30,134 nucleotides of DNA, taken from the NCBI GenBank assembly GCA_050181835.1, contig JBFXCU010000023.1, forward strand, positions 1 through 30,134. The letters run 5' to 3'. Under the pieces are notes generated by a model. The model was not told where the DNA came from. It saw only the letters and a list, made by a program, of their open reading frames with translations, and ran no database searches. Positions 24,167 through 30,134 of this stretch are shown here, in pieces. Position 1 is the first letter of the stretch. Every line of letters begins with the position of its first letter. Position numbers and translations under genes: made by a program. The stretch comes from CAILZL01 sp050181835 (lineage in GTDB: Bacteria; Pseudomonadota; Gammaproteobacteria; Steroidobacterales; Steroidobacteraceae).

Positions 24167-24952
24167 TCACTGTTTGCGCTCGGCAATCATGCGCTTGATT
24201 TCGGCAATGGCGCGCGCAGGATTCAGGTCTTTTGGACAGGCCTCGGCACAGTTCATGATGGTGTGACAACGGTACAACTTGAAAGGATCTTCCAATGCAT
24301 CGAGTCGTTCACCCGTAGCTTCATCGCGAGTATCAATAATCCAGCGATAGGCCGACAATAATGCCGCTGGCCCAAGATACCGATCACTGTTCCACCAATA
24401 GCTCGGACAAGAGGTTGAACAGCAGGCGCAGAGAATACAGGCAGAGGGTCGATCGATTTTTTCCTGATCCTCTTTGGATTGCAGGCGTTCCTGATCCGGT
24501 GGTGCCGGTGTACGAGTCTGTAACCAAGGCTTGATCGATGCATATTGCGCATAGAAATTGGTCAGGTCAGGTACCAGGTCCTTGATCACCGGCATATGCG
24601 GCAGTGGATAAATCTTCACTGCGCCCTTGATCTCGGCACTGGCCTTGGTACAAGCTAGTGTATTCACGCCATCGATATTCATGGCACAAGAGCCACAAAT
24701 ACCTTCACGACAGGAGCGGCGGAACGTCAGTGAAGGATCAATTTCATTTTTGATCTTGATCAGCGCATCCAGCACCATGGGGCCGCAACTGGCCATGTCG
24801 ACTTCATAAGTATCAATTCGTGGATTTCCCTTCACTTCGGGATCGAAACGATAGATACGGAAGCGGCGCACACTCTTTGCGTCACCCTTGGCTTTATGAA
24901 CATTGCCGTTGGGATTCACTACCGAGTTTGCTGGGAGGCTAAATTGGGCCAT
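24167..24952 (-). CDS. sdhB: Succinate dehydrogenase iron-sulfur subunit
   Basis: SdhB carries electrons from FAD to ubiquinone through three clusters. The [2Fe-2S] ligands are C81, C86, C89 and C101 (SCREGICGSCA...LACTKA). The CILCACCSTSCP box at 172-183 with CHTIMNCAEACPK at 229-241 gives the [4Fe-4S] (C172, C175, C178, C239) and [3Fe-4S] (C182, C229, C235) ligands. It is 261 residues, slightly longer than E. coli SdhB (238) because of an N-terminal extension. It follows sdhA by 35 bp and ends just before the strong hairpin. Confidence 0.97.
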   Translation of the reverse strand: MAQFSLPANSVVNPNGNVHKAKGDAKSVRRFRIYRFDPEVKGNPRIDTYEVDMASCGPMVLDALIKIKNEIDPSLTFRRSCREGICGSCAMNIDGVNTLACTKASAEIKGAVKIYPLPHMPVIKDLVPDLTNFYAQYASIKPWLQTRTPAPPDQERLQSKEDQEKIDRPSACILCACCSTSCPSYWWNSDRYLGPAALLSAYRWIIDTRDEATGERLDALEDPFKLYRCHTIMNCAEACPKDLNPARAIAEIKRMIAERKQ

Positions 24953-24987
24953 CGCGAGTACCTGTTTTCTAATGTAGGTCCGAGTGA

Positions 24988-26775
24988 TTAGTAGACGCGC
25001 GCTTTAGGCGGCACAACTTCCACATCATTGGTAAGCGTGTACATATGCACAGGACGGGTGTCCATGGTGACTTTGCCCTTGACATCCACCCATGACAACG
25101 AGTGCTTCATCCAGTTTGCATCGTCCCGATTCGGGAAGTCTTCACGGGCATGCGCACCACGGCTTTCTTTACGGTTCAACGCCGAATTGATGGTCGCCGA
25201 TGCCTGTGCCAACAAGTTGTCCAGCTCCATGGTTTCGATCAGATCGGTATTCCACACCAGACCTCGATCGCTGACGCTGACATCGTCGAAAGACCCGATC
25301 ACTTTATCTAGTTTATCGACGCCCTCCTGTAAGGTTTCGCCAGTACGGAACACGGCAGCATTATTCTGCATCACTTTCTGCATTTCGAGACGAATGTCCG
25401 CCGTCTTCAAGTCACCCTTGGCGTTGCGATAATGATCAATGCGACTGATTGCAAAGTCGCCCGCATTGGCAGCCAGTGGCTGATGCCGCTGGCCGGGTTT
25501 GACCACTTCCGCACAGTGCCGTGCTGCTTCGCGACCGAAAATAACCAGATCAAGCAGCGAGTTGGAACCGAGTCGATTAGCGCCGTGCACAGATACACAG
25601 GCAGCTTCGCCAACGGCCATCAGACCTGGCACTACCGAGTCCGGATTACCATCACGCAGTGTCACCACTTCGCCATGAATGTTGGTCGGCACGCCACCCA
25701 TGTTGTAGTGAACCGTCGGTAGCACCGGGATAGGTTGCTTGGTGACATCCACGCCGGCAAAAATTTGCGCTGTTTCGGAAATGCCCGGCAGCTTCTCATG
25801 CAAGTCTTTGGCACCCAGATGCTCGAGATGCAGGTAAATGTGATCTTTGTTGGGACCGACGCCACGACCTTCGCGAATTTCGATGGTCATCGCCCGGCTC
25901 ACCACGTCACGCGAGGCCAGATTTTTCGCCTGTGGCGCATAGCGCTCCATGAACGCTTCGCCTTCGGAGTTACGCAGAATGCCGCCCTCACCGCGCGCAC
26001 CTTCGGTAATCAAACAGCCTGAGCCATAGATACCGGTGGGATGGAACTGTACAAATTCCATGTCCTGCATTGGCAAGCCAGCACGCAGCACCATGCCACC
26101 ACCATCGCCAGTGCAGGTGTGAGCTGAGGTGCAGGAGAAATACGCGCGACCATAACCACCGGTCGCCAACACCACCATGTGTGCCCGGAAACGATGGATG
26201 GTGCCAGTCGACATGTCGATGGCGACTACGCCACGACATGCCCCGTTTTCCATGATCAAATCGACAGCGAAATATTCAACAAAGAACTGCGCTTCATGCT
26301 TGAGCGCCTGTTGATACAAGGTATGCAACATGGCATGGCCGGTACGGTCGGCAGCGGCGCAGGTACGCTGTGCCGCAGGACCAGTGCCGTACTGCGTGGT
26401 CATACCCCCGAATGGACGTTGATAAATCTTGCCTTCTTCGGTACGCGAAAATGGCAAGCCGTAGTGCTCTAGCTCCAGAATCGCGGCTGGTGCTTCCTTA
26501 CACATGAACTCAATCGCATCCTGATCGCCCAGCCAGTCCGACCCCTTAATGGTGTCGTACATATGCCAGCGCCAATCATCCTGCCCCATGTTACCTAGCG
26601 CAGCAGAAATGCCGCCCTGCGCCGCCACGGTATGGCTACGAGTCGGAAACACCTTGGTCACACAGGCTACCGACAAACCGGAGTTGGCCAGACCAAACGT
26701 GGCGCGCAAACCGGCGCCACCTGCACCAACCACCACTACGTCGTAACTGTGATCTACAAATTCATACGCGCTCAT
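24988..26775 (-). CDS. sdhA: Succinate dehydrogenase flavoprotein subunit
   Basis: SdhA is the catalytic subunit that oxidises succinate to fumarate. The dinucleotide fold is VVVVGAGGAGLRA at 13-25. His48 in SHTVAAQGGISAALG is the covalent FAD site. The substrate-site sequences QFHPTGIYGSG, HGANRLGSNSLLD and the REGRG-type loop are present. It is 595 residues, close to E. coli (588). Its ATG overlaps the sdhD stop by one base (TGATG), so the subunits are translationally coupled. Flavinylation should depend on the nearby sdhE. Confidence 0.98.
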   Translation of the reverse strand: MSAYEFVDHSYDVVVVGAGGAGLRATFGLANSGLSVACVTKVFPTRSHTVAAQGGISAALGNMGQDDWRWHMYDTIKGSDWLGDQDAIEFMCKEAPAAILELEHYGLPFSRTEEGKIYQRPFGGMTTQYGTGPAAQRTCAAADRTGHAMLHTLYQQALKHEAQFFVEYFAVDLIMENGACRGVVAIDMSTGTIHRFRAHMVVLATGGYGRAYFSCTSAHTCTGDGGGMVLRAGLPMQDMEFVQFHPTGIYGSGCLITEGARGEGGILRNSEGEAFMERYAPQAKNLASRDVVSRAMTIEIREGRGVGPNKDHIYLHLEHLGAKDLHEKLPGISETAQIFAGVDVTKQPIPVLPTVHYNMGGVPTNIHGEVVTLRDGNPDSVVPGLMAVGEAACVSVHGANRLGSNSLLDLVIFGREAARHCAEVVKPGQRHQPLAANAGDFAISRIDHYRNAKGDLKTADIRLEMQKVMQNNAAVFRTGETLQEGVDKLDKVIGSFDDVSVSDRGLVWNTDLIETMELDNLLAQASATINSALNRKESRGAHAREDFPNRDDANWMKHSLSWVDVKGKVTMDTRPVHMYTLTNDVEVVPPKARVY

Positions 26776-27173
26776 CAGCCATTCCCCGTCATAGATCCAA
26801 GCAGGGCAATGCGCAGTACCGAGAACACACCGAGTACGCCTAAACCCACTAACGCAAAATTGATAACCAGCATCACCACCAGATGAATACCCTTATGAGC
26901 AACGTAGTCTTCTACCACTACCTGCAAGCCTAGCTGCGCGTGATAGCACACGGTCACTACCAGTAAACTCAGCAGCACAGTATTGATTGGCGCAGCAATC
27001 CAGCTCACTACATTGCTGTAGCTCAAATCACCTAGCGCAATCAGCGATAACAAAAACCAGGGCGCCAATAACAACAGGCCAACTGAGGAGACGCGTTGCA
27101 CCCACCAGTGATGCGACCCTTCTTTGGCCGCGCCCATGCCCAACACTTTGCCCAATGGACTACGCAGGCTCAT
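26775..27173 (-). CDS. sdhD: Succinate dehydrogenase membrane anchor, SdhD
   Basis: This is the second membrane anchor of complex II. From ATG 27173, which overlaps the sdhC stop by four bases (ATGA), the product is 132 residues. It has an N-terminal GSHHWWVQRVSSVGLLLL stretch and three membrane helices (about 25-48, 55-82 and 93-118), including the YHAQLGLQVVVEDYVAH segment that corresponds to the heme and quinone region of SdhD. A longer frame upstream to 27224 lies within sdhC and is not the start. Confidence 0.92.
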   Translation of the reverse strand: MSLRSPLGKVLGMGAAKEGSHHWWVQRVSSVGLLLLAPWFLLSLIALGDLSYSNVVSWIAAPINTVLLSLLVVTVCYHAQLGLQVVVEDYVAHKGIHLVVMLVINFALVGLGVLGVFSVLRIALLGSMTGNG

Positions 27174-27580
27174 AGCACCACCCCACTCATGCTGGCGGTA
27201 ATACGCAGCGTGATACACCACCATGTAAGCAGCGTCAGCACGATAGCGCCGATAAATACCAGCGTACCGGTCTTGCGCGCCACTGCCTTCTCAAAGCCAT
27301 AACCGAGATCCCAGCCGAGATGACGAACACCATTCAGCAAGTGATAGAAAAACGCCAACACCCAAGCAAACAAGGCGGCCTTGGTTAACGGTGAAGCGAA
27401 GCAGTTCAACGCAGCGTCATAGCTGTCACGACCGGAAGCGGCGGCAACCAACCAGTACACCAGAAGGGCAATACCCACCGACATGAACACACCCGAGAGT
27501 CGATGCAGAATCGATAGCGTATTGGTGTACTGCCAGCGATAGTGCATGAACGGTGACAAAGGCCGCTCGTGTTGTGCCAT
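27170..27580 (-). CDS. sdhC: Succinate dehydrogenase cytochrome b556 subunit, SdhC
   Basis: This is the first membrane anchor of complex II. It is 136 residues with three membrane helices (about 28-48, 66-86 and 105-125). SILHRLSGVFMS is the conserved quinone-site Ser/Arg segment, and FYHLLNGVRHLGWDLG holds the heme b ligand His80, aligned with E. coli His84. GAGGG lies eight bases upstream of the ATG. It is the first subunit gene of sdhCDAB. A leader of about 50 nt with a small hairpin follows the proposed promoter. Confidence 0.95.
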   Translation of the reverse strand: MAQHERPLSPFMHYRWQYTNTLSILHRLSGVFMSVGIALLVYWLVAAASGRDSYDAALNCFASPLTKAALFAWVLAFFYHLLNGVRHLGWDLGYGFEKAVARKTGTLVFIGAIVLTLLTWWCITLRITASMSGVVL

Positions 27581-27609
27581 AAAATACCCTCAACCTACTG
27601 TGCCGTGAC

Positions 27610-27624
27610 TTCGGCAGCGCCGAA
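27610..27624. repeat. Small hairpin in the sdhC leader
   Basis: TTCGGC-AGC-GCCGAA forms a perfect 6-bp stem between the proposed sdh -10 box and the sdhC ribosome site. It could affect mRNA stability or translation, or act as a weak terminator of upstream transcripts. There is no T-tract. Confidence 0.35.
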
Positions 27625-27637
27625 AGCCTTGCACACG

Positions 27638-27643
27638 ATTATA
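27638..27643 (-). promoter_or_regulatory. Candidate -10 box of the sdh operon
   Basis: A perfect TATAAT on the minus strand lies 57 bp upstream of the sdhC ATG. The best -35 at 16 bp spacing is TCGGTA, which keeps only three consensus bases, so an activator or an extended element may be needed. This is a prediction from consensus only. Confidence 0.45.
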
Positions 27644-27682
27644 GAAAGGTCAGCTGCATTACCGACCGGTGAATAAAACAAC

Positions 27683-27877
27683 TCAGAAATCGATGCAGCG
27701 ACCTGCTTTTTCCCAATCACCAAACCTAGTGGGCTCGGGTCCATCCCGACCGCCCAGCTCTACGGGCTGTTGCGGATGCTCAGGTGAGAAAGCAGGTACG
27801 GGTTCATGCTCGGCCACTGTATTAGCGTGTGTATCGACCGGCACCACAGCGGTAGGCTTAGTCGAATCGGCACTCAT
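27683..27877 (-). CDS. SDHAF4-type (DUF1674) complex II assembly factor
   Basis: The C-terminal half is the highly conserved DUF1674 core: ELGGRDGPEPTRFGDWEK followed by GRCIDF at the very end. Eukaryotic SDHAF4 binds flavinylated SDHA, protects it from oxidants and promotes its joining to SDHB. The N-terminal part is Pro/Thr/Ala-rich and probably disordered. I use ATG 27877 (64 residues); ATG 27898 and a GTG at 27946 are possible, and none has a clear ribosome site. The gene is 100 bp upstream of sdhC on the same strand, with the sdh promoter between, consistent with a role in complex II assembly. Confidence 0.88.
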   Translation of the reverse strand: MSADSTKPTAVVPVDTHANTVAEHEPVPAFSPEHPQQPVELGGRDGPEPTRFGDWEKAGRCIDF

Positions 27878-28013
27878 TATAGTAGGCGCTTGCTGCATGG
27901 CGGCGTAGTCTGCCAGAAAACCCCCAACTTGAAAATGCAATGACACAGCAATATATACGTCATGATGCCACCATGACTCGGTCAGACCCTATCTCGACGC
28001 AACTCCCCAATAA

Positions 28014-28877
28014 ATGCTGCCACTTCACCACCTTGCACCAATCCGATTCACTGGCCCCGACGCACGTAGCTTCCTGCAAGGCCAACTCAGCAATGATTTA
28101 CAGGCACTGACGCCCGATCAATCCCTGCTGGCGAGCTGTAACTCGGCTCAAGGCCGGGTACAGGCAGTATTGCGACTAATTGATCGCGAGCAAGAAATAC
28201 TGGCTTTGCTGCCACGGACTATGCTCGACACCACGCTGGCGCGCCTGCGCAAATACACCTTGCGCGCCAAAGTCAGTATTGAAGACGCACGCAACTCAGT
28301 TCAAATTGACTGGGCGACAACCACCGAACTAGTTGAGCGGGGTTTGCCGCTGCCACCACTGCCCGGTGAACATCGCCGATTCAATGACGCCAGCGTGCTG
28401 CATTGGCCGGATACAACCCAAGAACGCTTGTTGGTACTGCATGGCGATATACATTCAGTTACCGACCCGCAGGCCGACCTGCACTGGCAACTCGCTGAAA
28501 TTCGCGCTGGGCTACCCCAAGTGCTGCCCGAAACTCATGAAAGCTTCGTTGCACAGATGCTGAATCTGGATGTGCTGAACGGCATCAGTTTCAATAAGGG
28601 CTGCTATACCGGGCAGGAGATCATCGCCCGCGCGCACTTTCGCGGCGCGGTAAAACGACGCATGTTTCACTTTCACGCCCCCTGCCCCGCGCCGCCGCCC
28701 GGCAGCAAGGTGCTAACCTCGGGCGAGCCTGCCGGTGAAGTCGTGATCGCGGCTGATACAGAAACGGGCTGCGAGTTGTTGGCAGTCGTCAGTCTGTCGC
28801 ATCAAGCATCGCTGCTGAATTTGGACACGACGGGTAGTGCACTCACAGTGTTGCCACTACCGTACCAAGTGGTCTAG
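28014..28877 (+). CDS. ygfZ: Folate-binding protein YgfZ
   Basis: YgfZ is a GcvT-like tetrahydrofolate-binding protein needed for full activity of some iron-sulfur enzymes and for tRNA thiolation (MiaB). The family signature KGCYTGQEIIAR begins at residue 195, with the key Cys197. The N-terminal FTGPDARSFLQGQLSNDL and a short C-terminal barrel (GEPAGEVVIAAD) agree. It is 287 residues, shorter than E. coli YgfZ (326). It is divergent from SDHAF4 with a 136-bp (67-bp if the longer start is used) shared promoter region. The link to Fe-S enzymes suits its neighbour, succinate dehydrogenase. Confidence 0.94.
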   Translation: MLPLHHLAPIRFTGPDARSFLQGQLSNDLQALTPDQSLLASCNSAQGRVQAVLRLIDREQEILALLPRTMLDTTLARLRKYTLRAKVSIEDARNSVQIDWATTTELVERGLPLPPLPGEHRRFNDASVLHWPDTTQERLLVLHGDIHSVTDPQADLHWQLAEIRAGLPQVLPETHESFVAQMLNLDVLNGISFNKGCYTGQEIIARAHFRGAVKRRMFHFHAPCPAPPPGSKVLTSGEPAGEVVIAADTETGCELLAVVSLSHQASLLNLDTTGSALTVLPLPYQVV

Positions 28878-28985
28878 TAACAGATCATTCAGCGTACACG
28901 AGGTATACGCACGAGCGCCCTTGGAAGCAGCGTAATACCTGCATCTGAATATCAGGCCGATGCGTGATTACAGAAACGACACCCT

Positions 28986-29020
28986 CGCGTCCATCTCCAA
29001 CAGGATGCGCGGTTTTTTTG
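28986..29020 (+). terminator. Putative intrinsic terminator downstream of ygfZ
   Basis: Stem CGCGTCC / GGATGCG (7 pairs including one G-U) with a 10-nt loop is followed by CGG and then seven T residues (29013-29019). It lies about 108 bp after the ygfZ stop on the same strand. Confidence 0.5.
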
Positions 29021-29144
29021 TTTGAAACCGACAGACTTTCACGGTGGCACTGCGTCTCATCGTCACGATTGATCTGCAAGGTCTCAATCAATTTAGTTTT
29101 GTCGTCTATCGCAAACCCTCAACTCCTTTCGATCAAACTGCACG

Positions 29145-29185
29145 TAACGCCGCCATTGGCGTGCGACACGCCCAATATGGCGTTA
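29145..29185. repeat. Long imperfect hairpin abutting the IS3-family element
   Basis: TAACGCC (29145-29151) pairs with GGCGTTA (29179-29185), and ATTGGCGTG (29155-29163) pairs with CACGCC-c-AAT (29167-29176), around a CGA loop with small bulges. The near-continuous stem of about 18 pairs ends three bases before the left inverted repeat of the IS3-family element. It may be the end of an older mobile element or an insertion hot spot. Confidence 0.5.
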
Positions 29186-29187
29186 GG

Positions 29188-30007
29188 CGACGTCCGCCCA
29201 ATTTTGAGTAGCACTAGCAATTAGGGTTCGATCCACTATGAGCAAGGAGATCGGACATGAAGAAGCGATATTCGGAAGAACAGATCATTGGCTTTCTGCG
29301 CGAGGCGGATGGCGTCGGCATGATCTGCCTGAAGCTGCGCCAGGATGGCCTGTTGGTGAATCACAAGCGCGTTGAGCGGTTGTACCGACTAGCACGGCTG
29401 CAAGTGCGTCGGCGCAAGCGCAAGAAAGTATTGATCGGAGAGCGACGACCGTTGGCACGGCCTTCGGCAGCGAACTAGGTCTGGTCAATGGACTTTGTTT
29501 TTGATTGCACCCTAGAAGGTCGCGTACTCAAGTGTTTGACCATCGTCGATGATGGGACGCATGAGTCGGTAGCCATCGTGCCGGAGCGCGCCATCAGTGG
29601 TCAGTCACTAACCCGCATGCTGGATCGGCTCAGCCACACACGCGGCTTGCCGCAGATTATCAGGACAGATAACGGCAAAGAGTTTTGTGGCAAAGCCATG
29701 CTGAGCTGGGCACACCAATACGGCATCGCATTACGACTGATTGAACCCGGCAAGCCTAACCAGAATGCCTACATCGAATCGTTCAATGGGCGGCTGCGCG
29801 ATGAGTGTTTGAACGAACACTGCTTCATCACCTTGGATCACGCCAAGGTACTGATTGAAGCATGGCGACGGGAATACAACGAGGAGCGACCCAAGCGAAT
29901 ACTGGGTGGGCTCACCCCCACCGCTTATGCAAGACAACTGGTACAACAACCCGCTACAGTAACAGCCGGGCTCTAATGCCAGCCGCTACTCAAGGCGGGG
30001 GGCGTCG
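29188..30007 (+). mobile_element. IS3-family insertion sequence, internally deleted
   Basis: Imperfect terminal inverted repeats bound the element: left 29188-29212 (CGACGTCCGCCC...TTGAGTAGC) and right 29985-30007 (GCTACTCAAGGCGGGGGGCG...). Inside is one reading frame made of the start of orfA joined to the middle and end of orfB. The element is about 0.8 kb, against roughly 1.2-1.3 kb for intact relatives, so several hundred base pairs are missing. No clean target duplication is seen at the two edges. Without a full transposase it cannot move by itself. Confidence 0.8.
29257..29976 (+). pseudogene. IS3-family transposase pseudogene (orfA-orfB deletion fusion with amber stop)
   Basis: The frame starts like orfA (MKKRYSEEQIIGFLREAD) after an AAGGAG ribosome site, then jumps after about 22 codons into orfB sequence (DGLLVNHKRVERLYRLARLQVRRRKRKK). 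The helix-turn-helix rest of orfA and the start of orfB are missing. A TAG at 29476-29478 stands where relatives have Gln (SAAN-Q-VWSMDFVFD), a single C-to-T change. Beyond it the integrase core is intact: first Asp in MDFVFD, second in IRTDNGKEF, Glu in QNAYIESFNGRLRDE. The second part alone could start at ATG 29488 (162 residues). Confidence 0.88.
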
Positions 30008-30008
30008 G

Positions 30009-30134
30009 AGTAACACTATTGAACGCCTGACAACCCGCAACACGATGGTGGGCGATAACCTGCCCATTCGCCGCGCCCTGCCGAACAAAGTGAGACGTAT
30101 GATTGGCGCCTGGTGCTTCCTCGATCACGCCGGG
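30009..30134 (+). CDS. Pirin-family protein, 5' part (runs off the window; start apparently lost)
   Basis: The frame translates as SNTIERLTTRNTM, then VGDNLPIRRALPNK, then VRRMIGAWCFLDHAG. The last part is the pirin hallmark (RRALP...RRMxGxWxFLDHxGP). Pirins are cupin-fold iron proteins, some with quercetinase activity. The frame is open leftward through AGT at 30009 directly into the right end of the IS3-family element, with no ATG. The first internal ATG (30045) would remove about 12 residues that look family-like. The IS therefore seems to have replaced the original start codon; expression would need the internal ATG. Confidence 0.8.

Larger units (their letters stand above)
28878..29187. 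other. Spacer between ygfZ and the IS3-family element
   Basis: No gene is supported in this stretch. A minus-strand ORF at 28885-29091 (68 residues) has no recognisable domain, and its frame covers the terminator region, so I treat it as chance. The spacer contains a likely ygfZ terminator (28986-29020) and a long imperfect hairpin next to the IS end (29145-29185). Confidence 0.6.

Noticed and set aside
28885..29091. 68-codon minus-strand ORF after ygfZ
   Set aside because: It has no domain or start signal and overlaps a terminator-like hairpin with a T-run.
1..30134. CRISPR array, prophage, toxin-antitoxin module, restriction system or replication origin
   Set aside because: No regularly spaced repeats, phage genes, TA pairs, methylase/nuclease pairs or DnaA-box clusters were seen on reading both strands. 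YgfX has been called a toxin in E. coli, but here it sits in its normal housekeeping position.

Overview
The window is a chromosomal segment of a gammaproteobacterium of moderate GC content. The evidence is gene order: rpoE-rseA-rseB followed by lepA-lepB-DUF4845-rnc-era-recO-pdxJ-acpS, sdhCDAB-sdhE-ygfX upstream, ygfZ divergent, and orn next to rsgA. The complete sdh operon beside the sigma-E block, together with an SDHAF4-type (DUF1674) gene, recalls Xanthomonadales/Nevskiales-like lineages rather than enterics. That placement is inference; a marker-gene tree would decide it.

Layout. Positions 1-167 hold the 3' end of an IS5-family element, followed by tRNA-Arg(CCU) and tRNA-Ala(CGC) with a hairpin between them. 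Positions 445-3679 (minus) carry a membrane-anchored pseudo-histidine-phosphatase, an unidentified coiled-coil protein, a DUF1249 protein and oligoribonuclease. Divergent from orn are an M48 peptidase and rsgA (plus). Positions 5955-6573 are repeat-rich and hold a headless ORF. Then come rhlE, a UspA protein, and a tight minus-strand group (PolB-like exonuclease, rlmD, nagZ, LOV-like/GGDEF protein) whose last member has lost both its photochemical cysteine and its GGDEF signature. A DUF1223 protein (plus) is followed by the long minus-strand block, read 27.9 kb down to 13.7 kb: SDHAF4, sdhC, sdhD, sdhA, sdhB, sdhE, ygfX, rpoE, rseA, rseB, glutaredoxin-like, lepA, lepB, DUF4845, rnc, era, recO, pdxJ, acpS. 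ygfZ (plus) is divergent. The right edge holds an internally deleted IS3-family element and the 5' part of a pirin-family gene whose start appears to have been removed at the IS junction.

How the genes fit together. Complex II subunits are flanked by factors for its flavinylation and assembly (SdhE, SDHAF4), with YgfZ, an Fe-S/tRNA-linked folate protein, nearby. The envelope-stress sigma factor is encoded with its anti-sigma factor and the RseB/MucB regulator, preceded by a good match to a sigma-E promoter (autoregulation). lepA/lepB/rnc/era/recO form the classical translation-secretion-RNA-processing block.

Most of the window is ordinary housekeeping DNA. I see no CRISPR array, phage, toxin-antitoxin locus or complete novel system. 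The best candidates for new biology are the cysteine-less LOV/degenerate GGDEF protein, the catalytically dead histidine phosphatase, the conserved-looking coiled-coil protein, and the repeat and headless ORF after rsgA.
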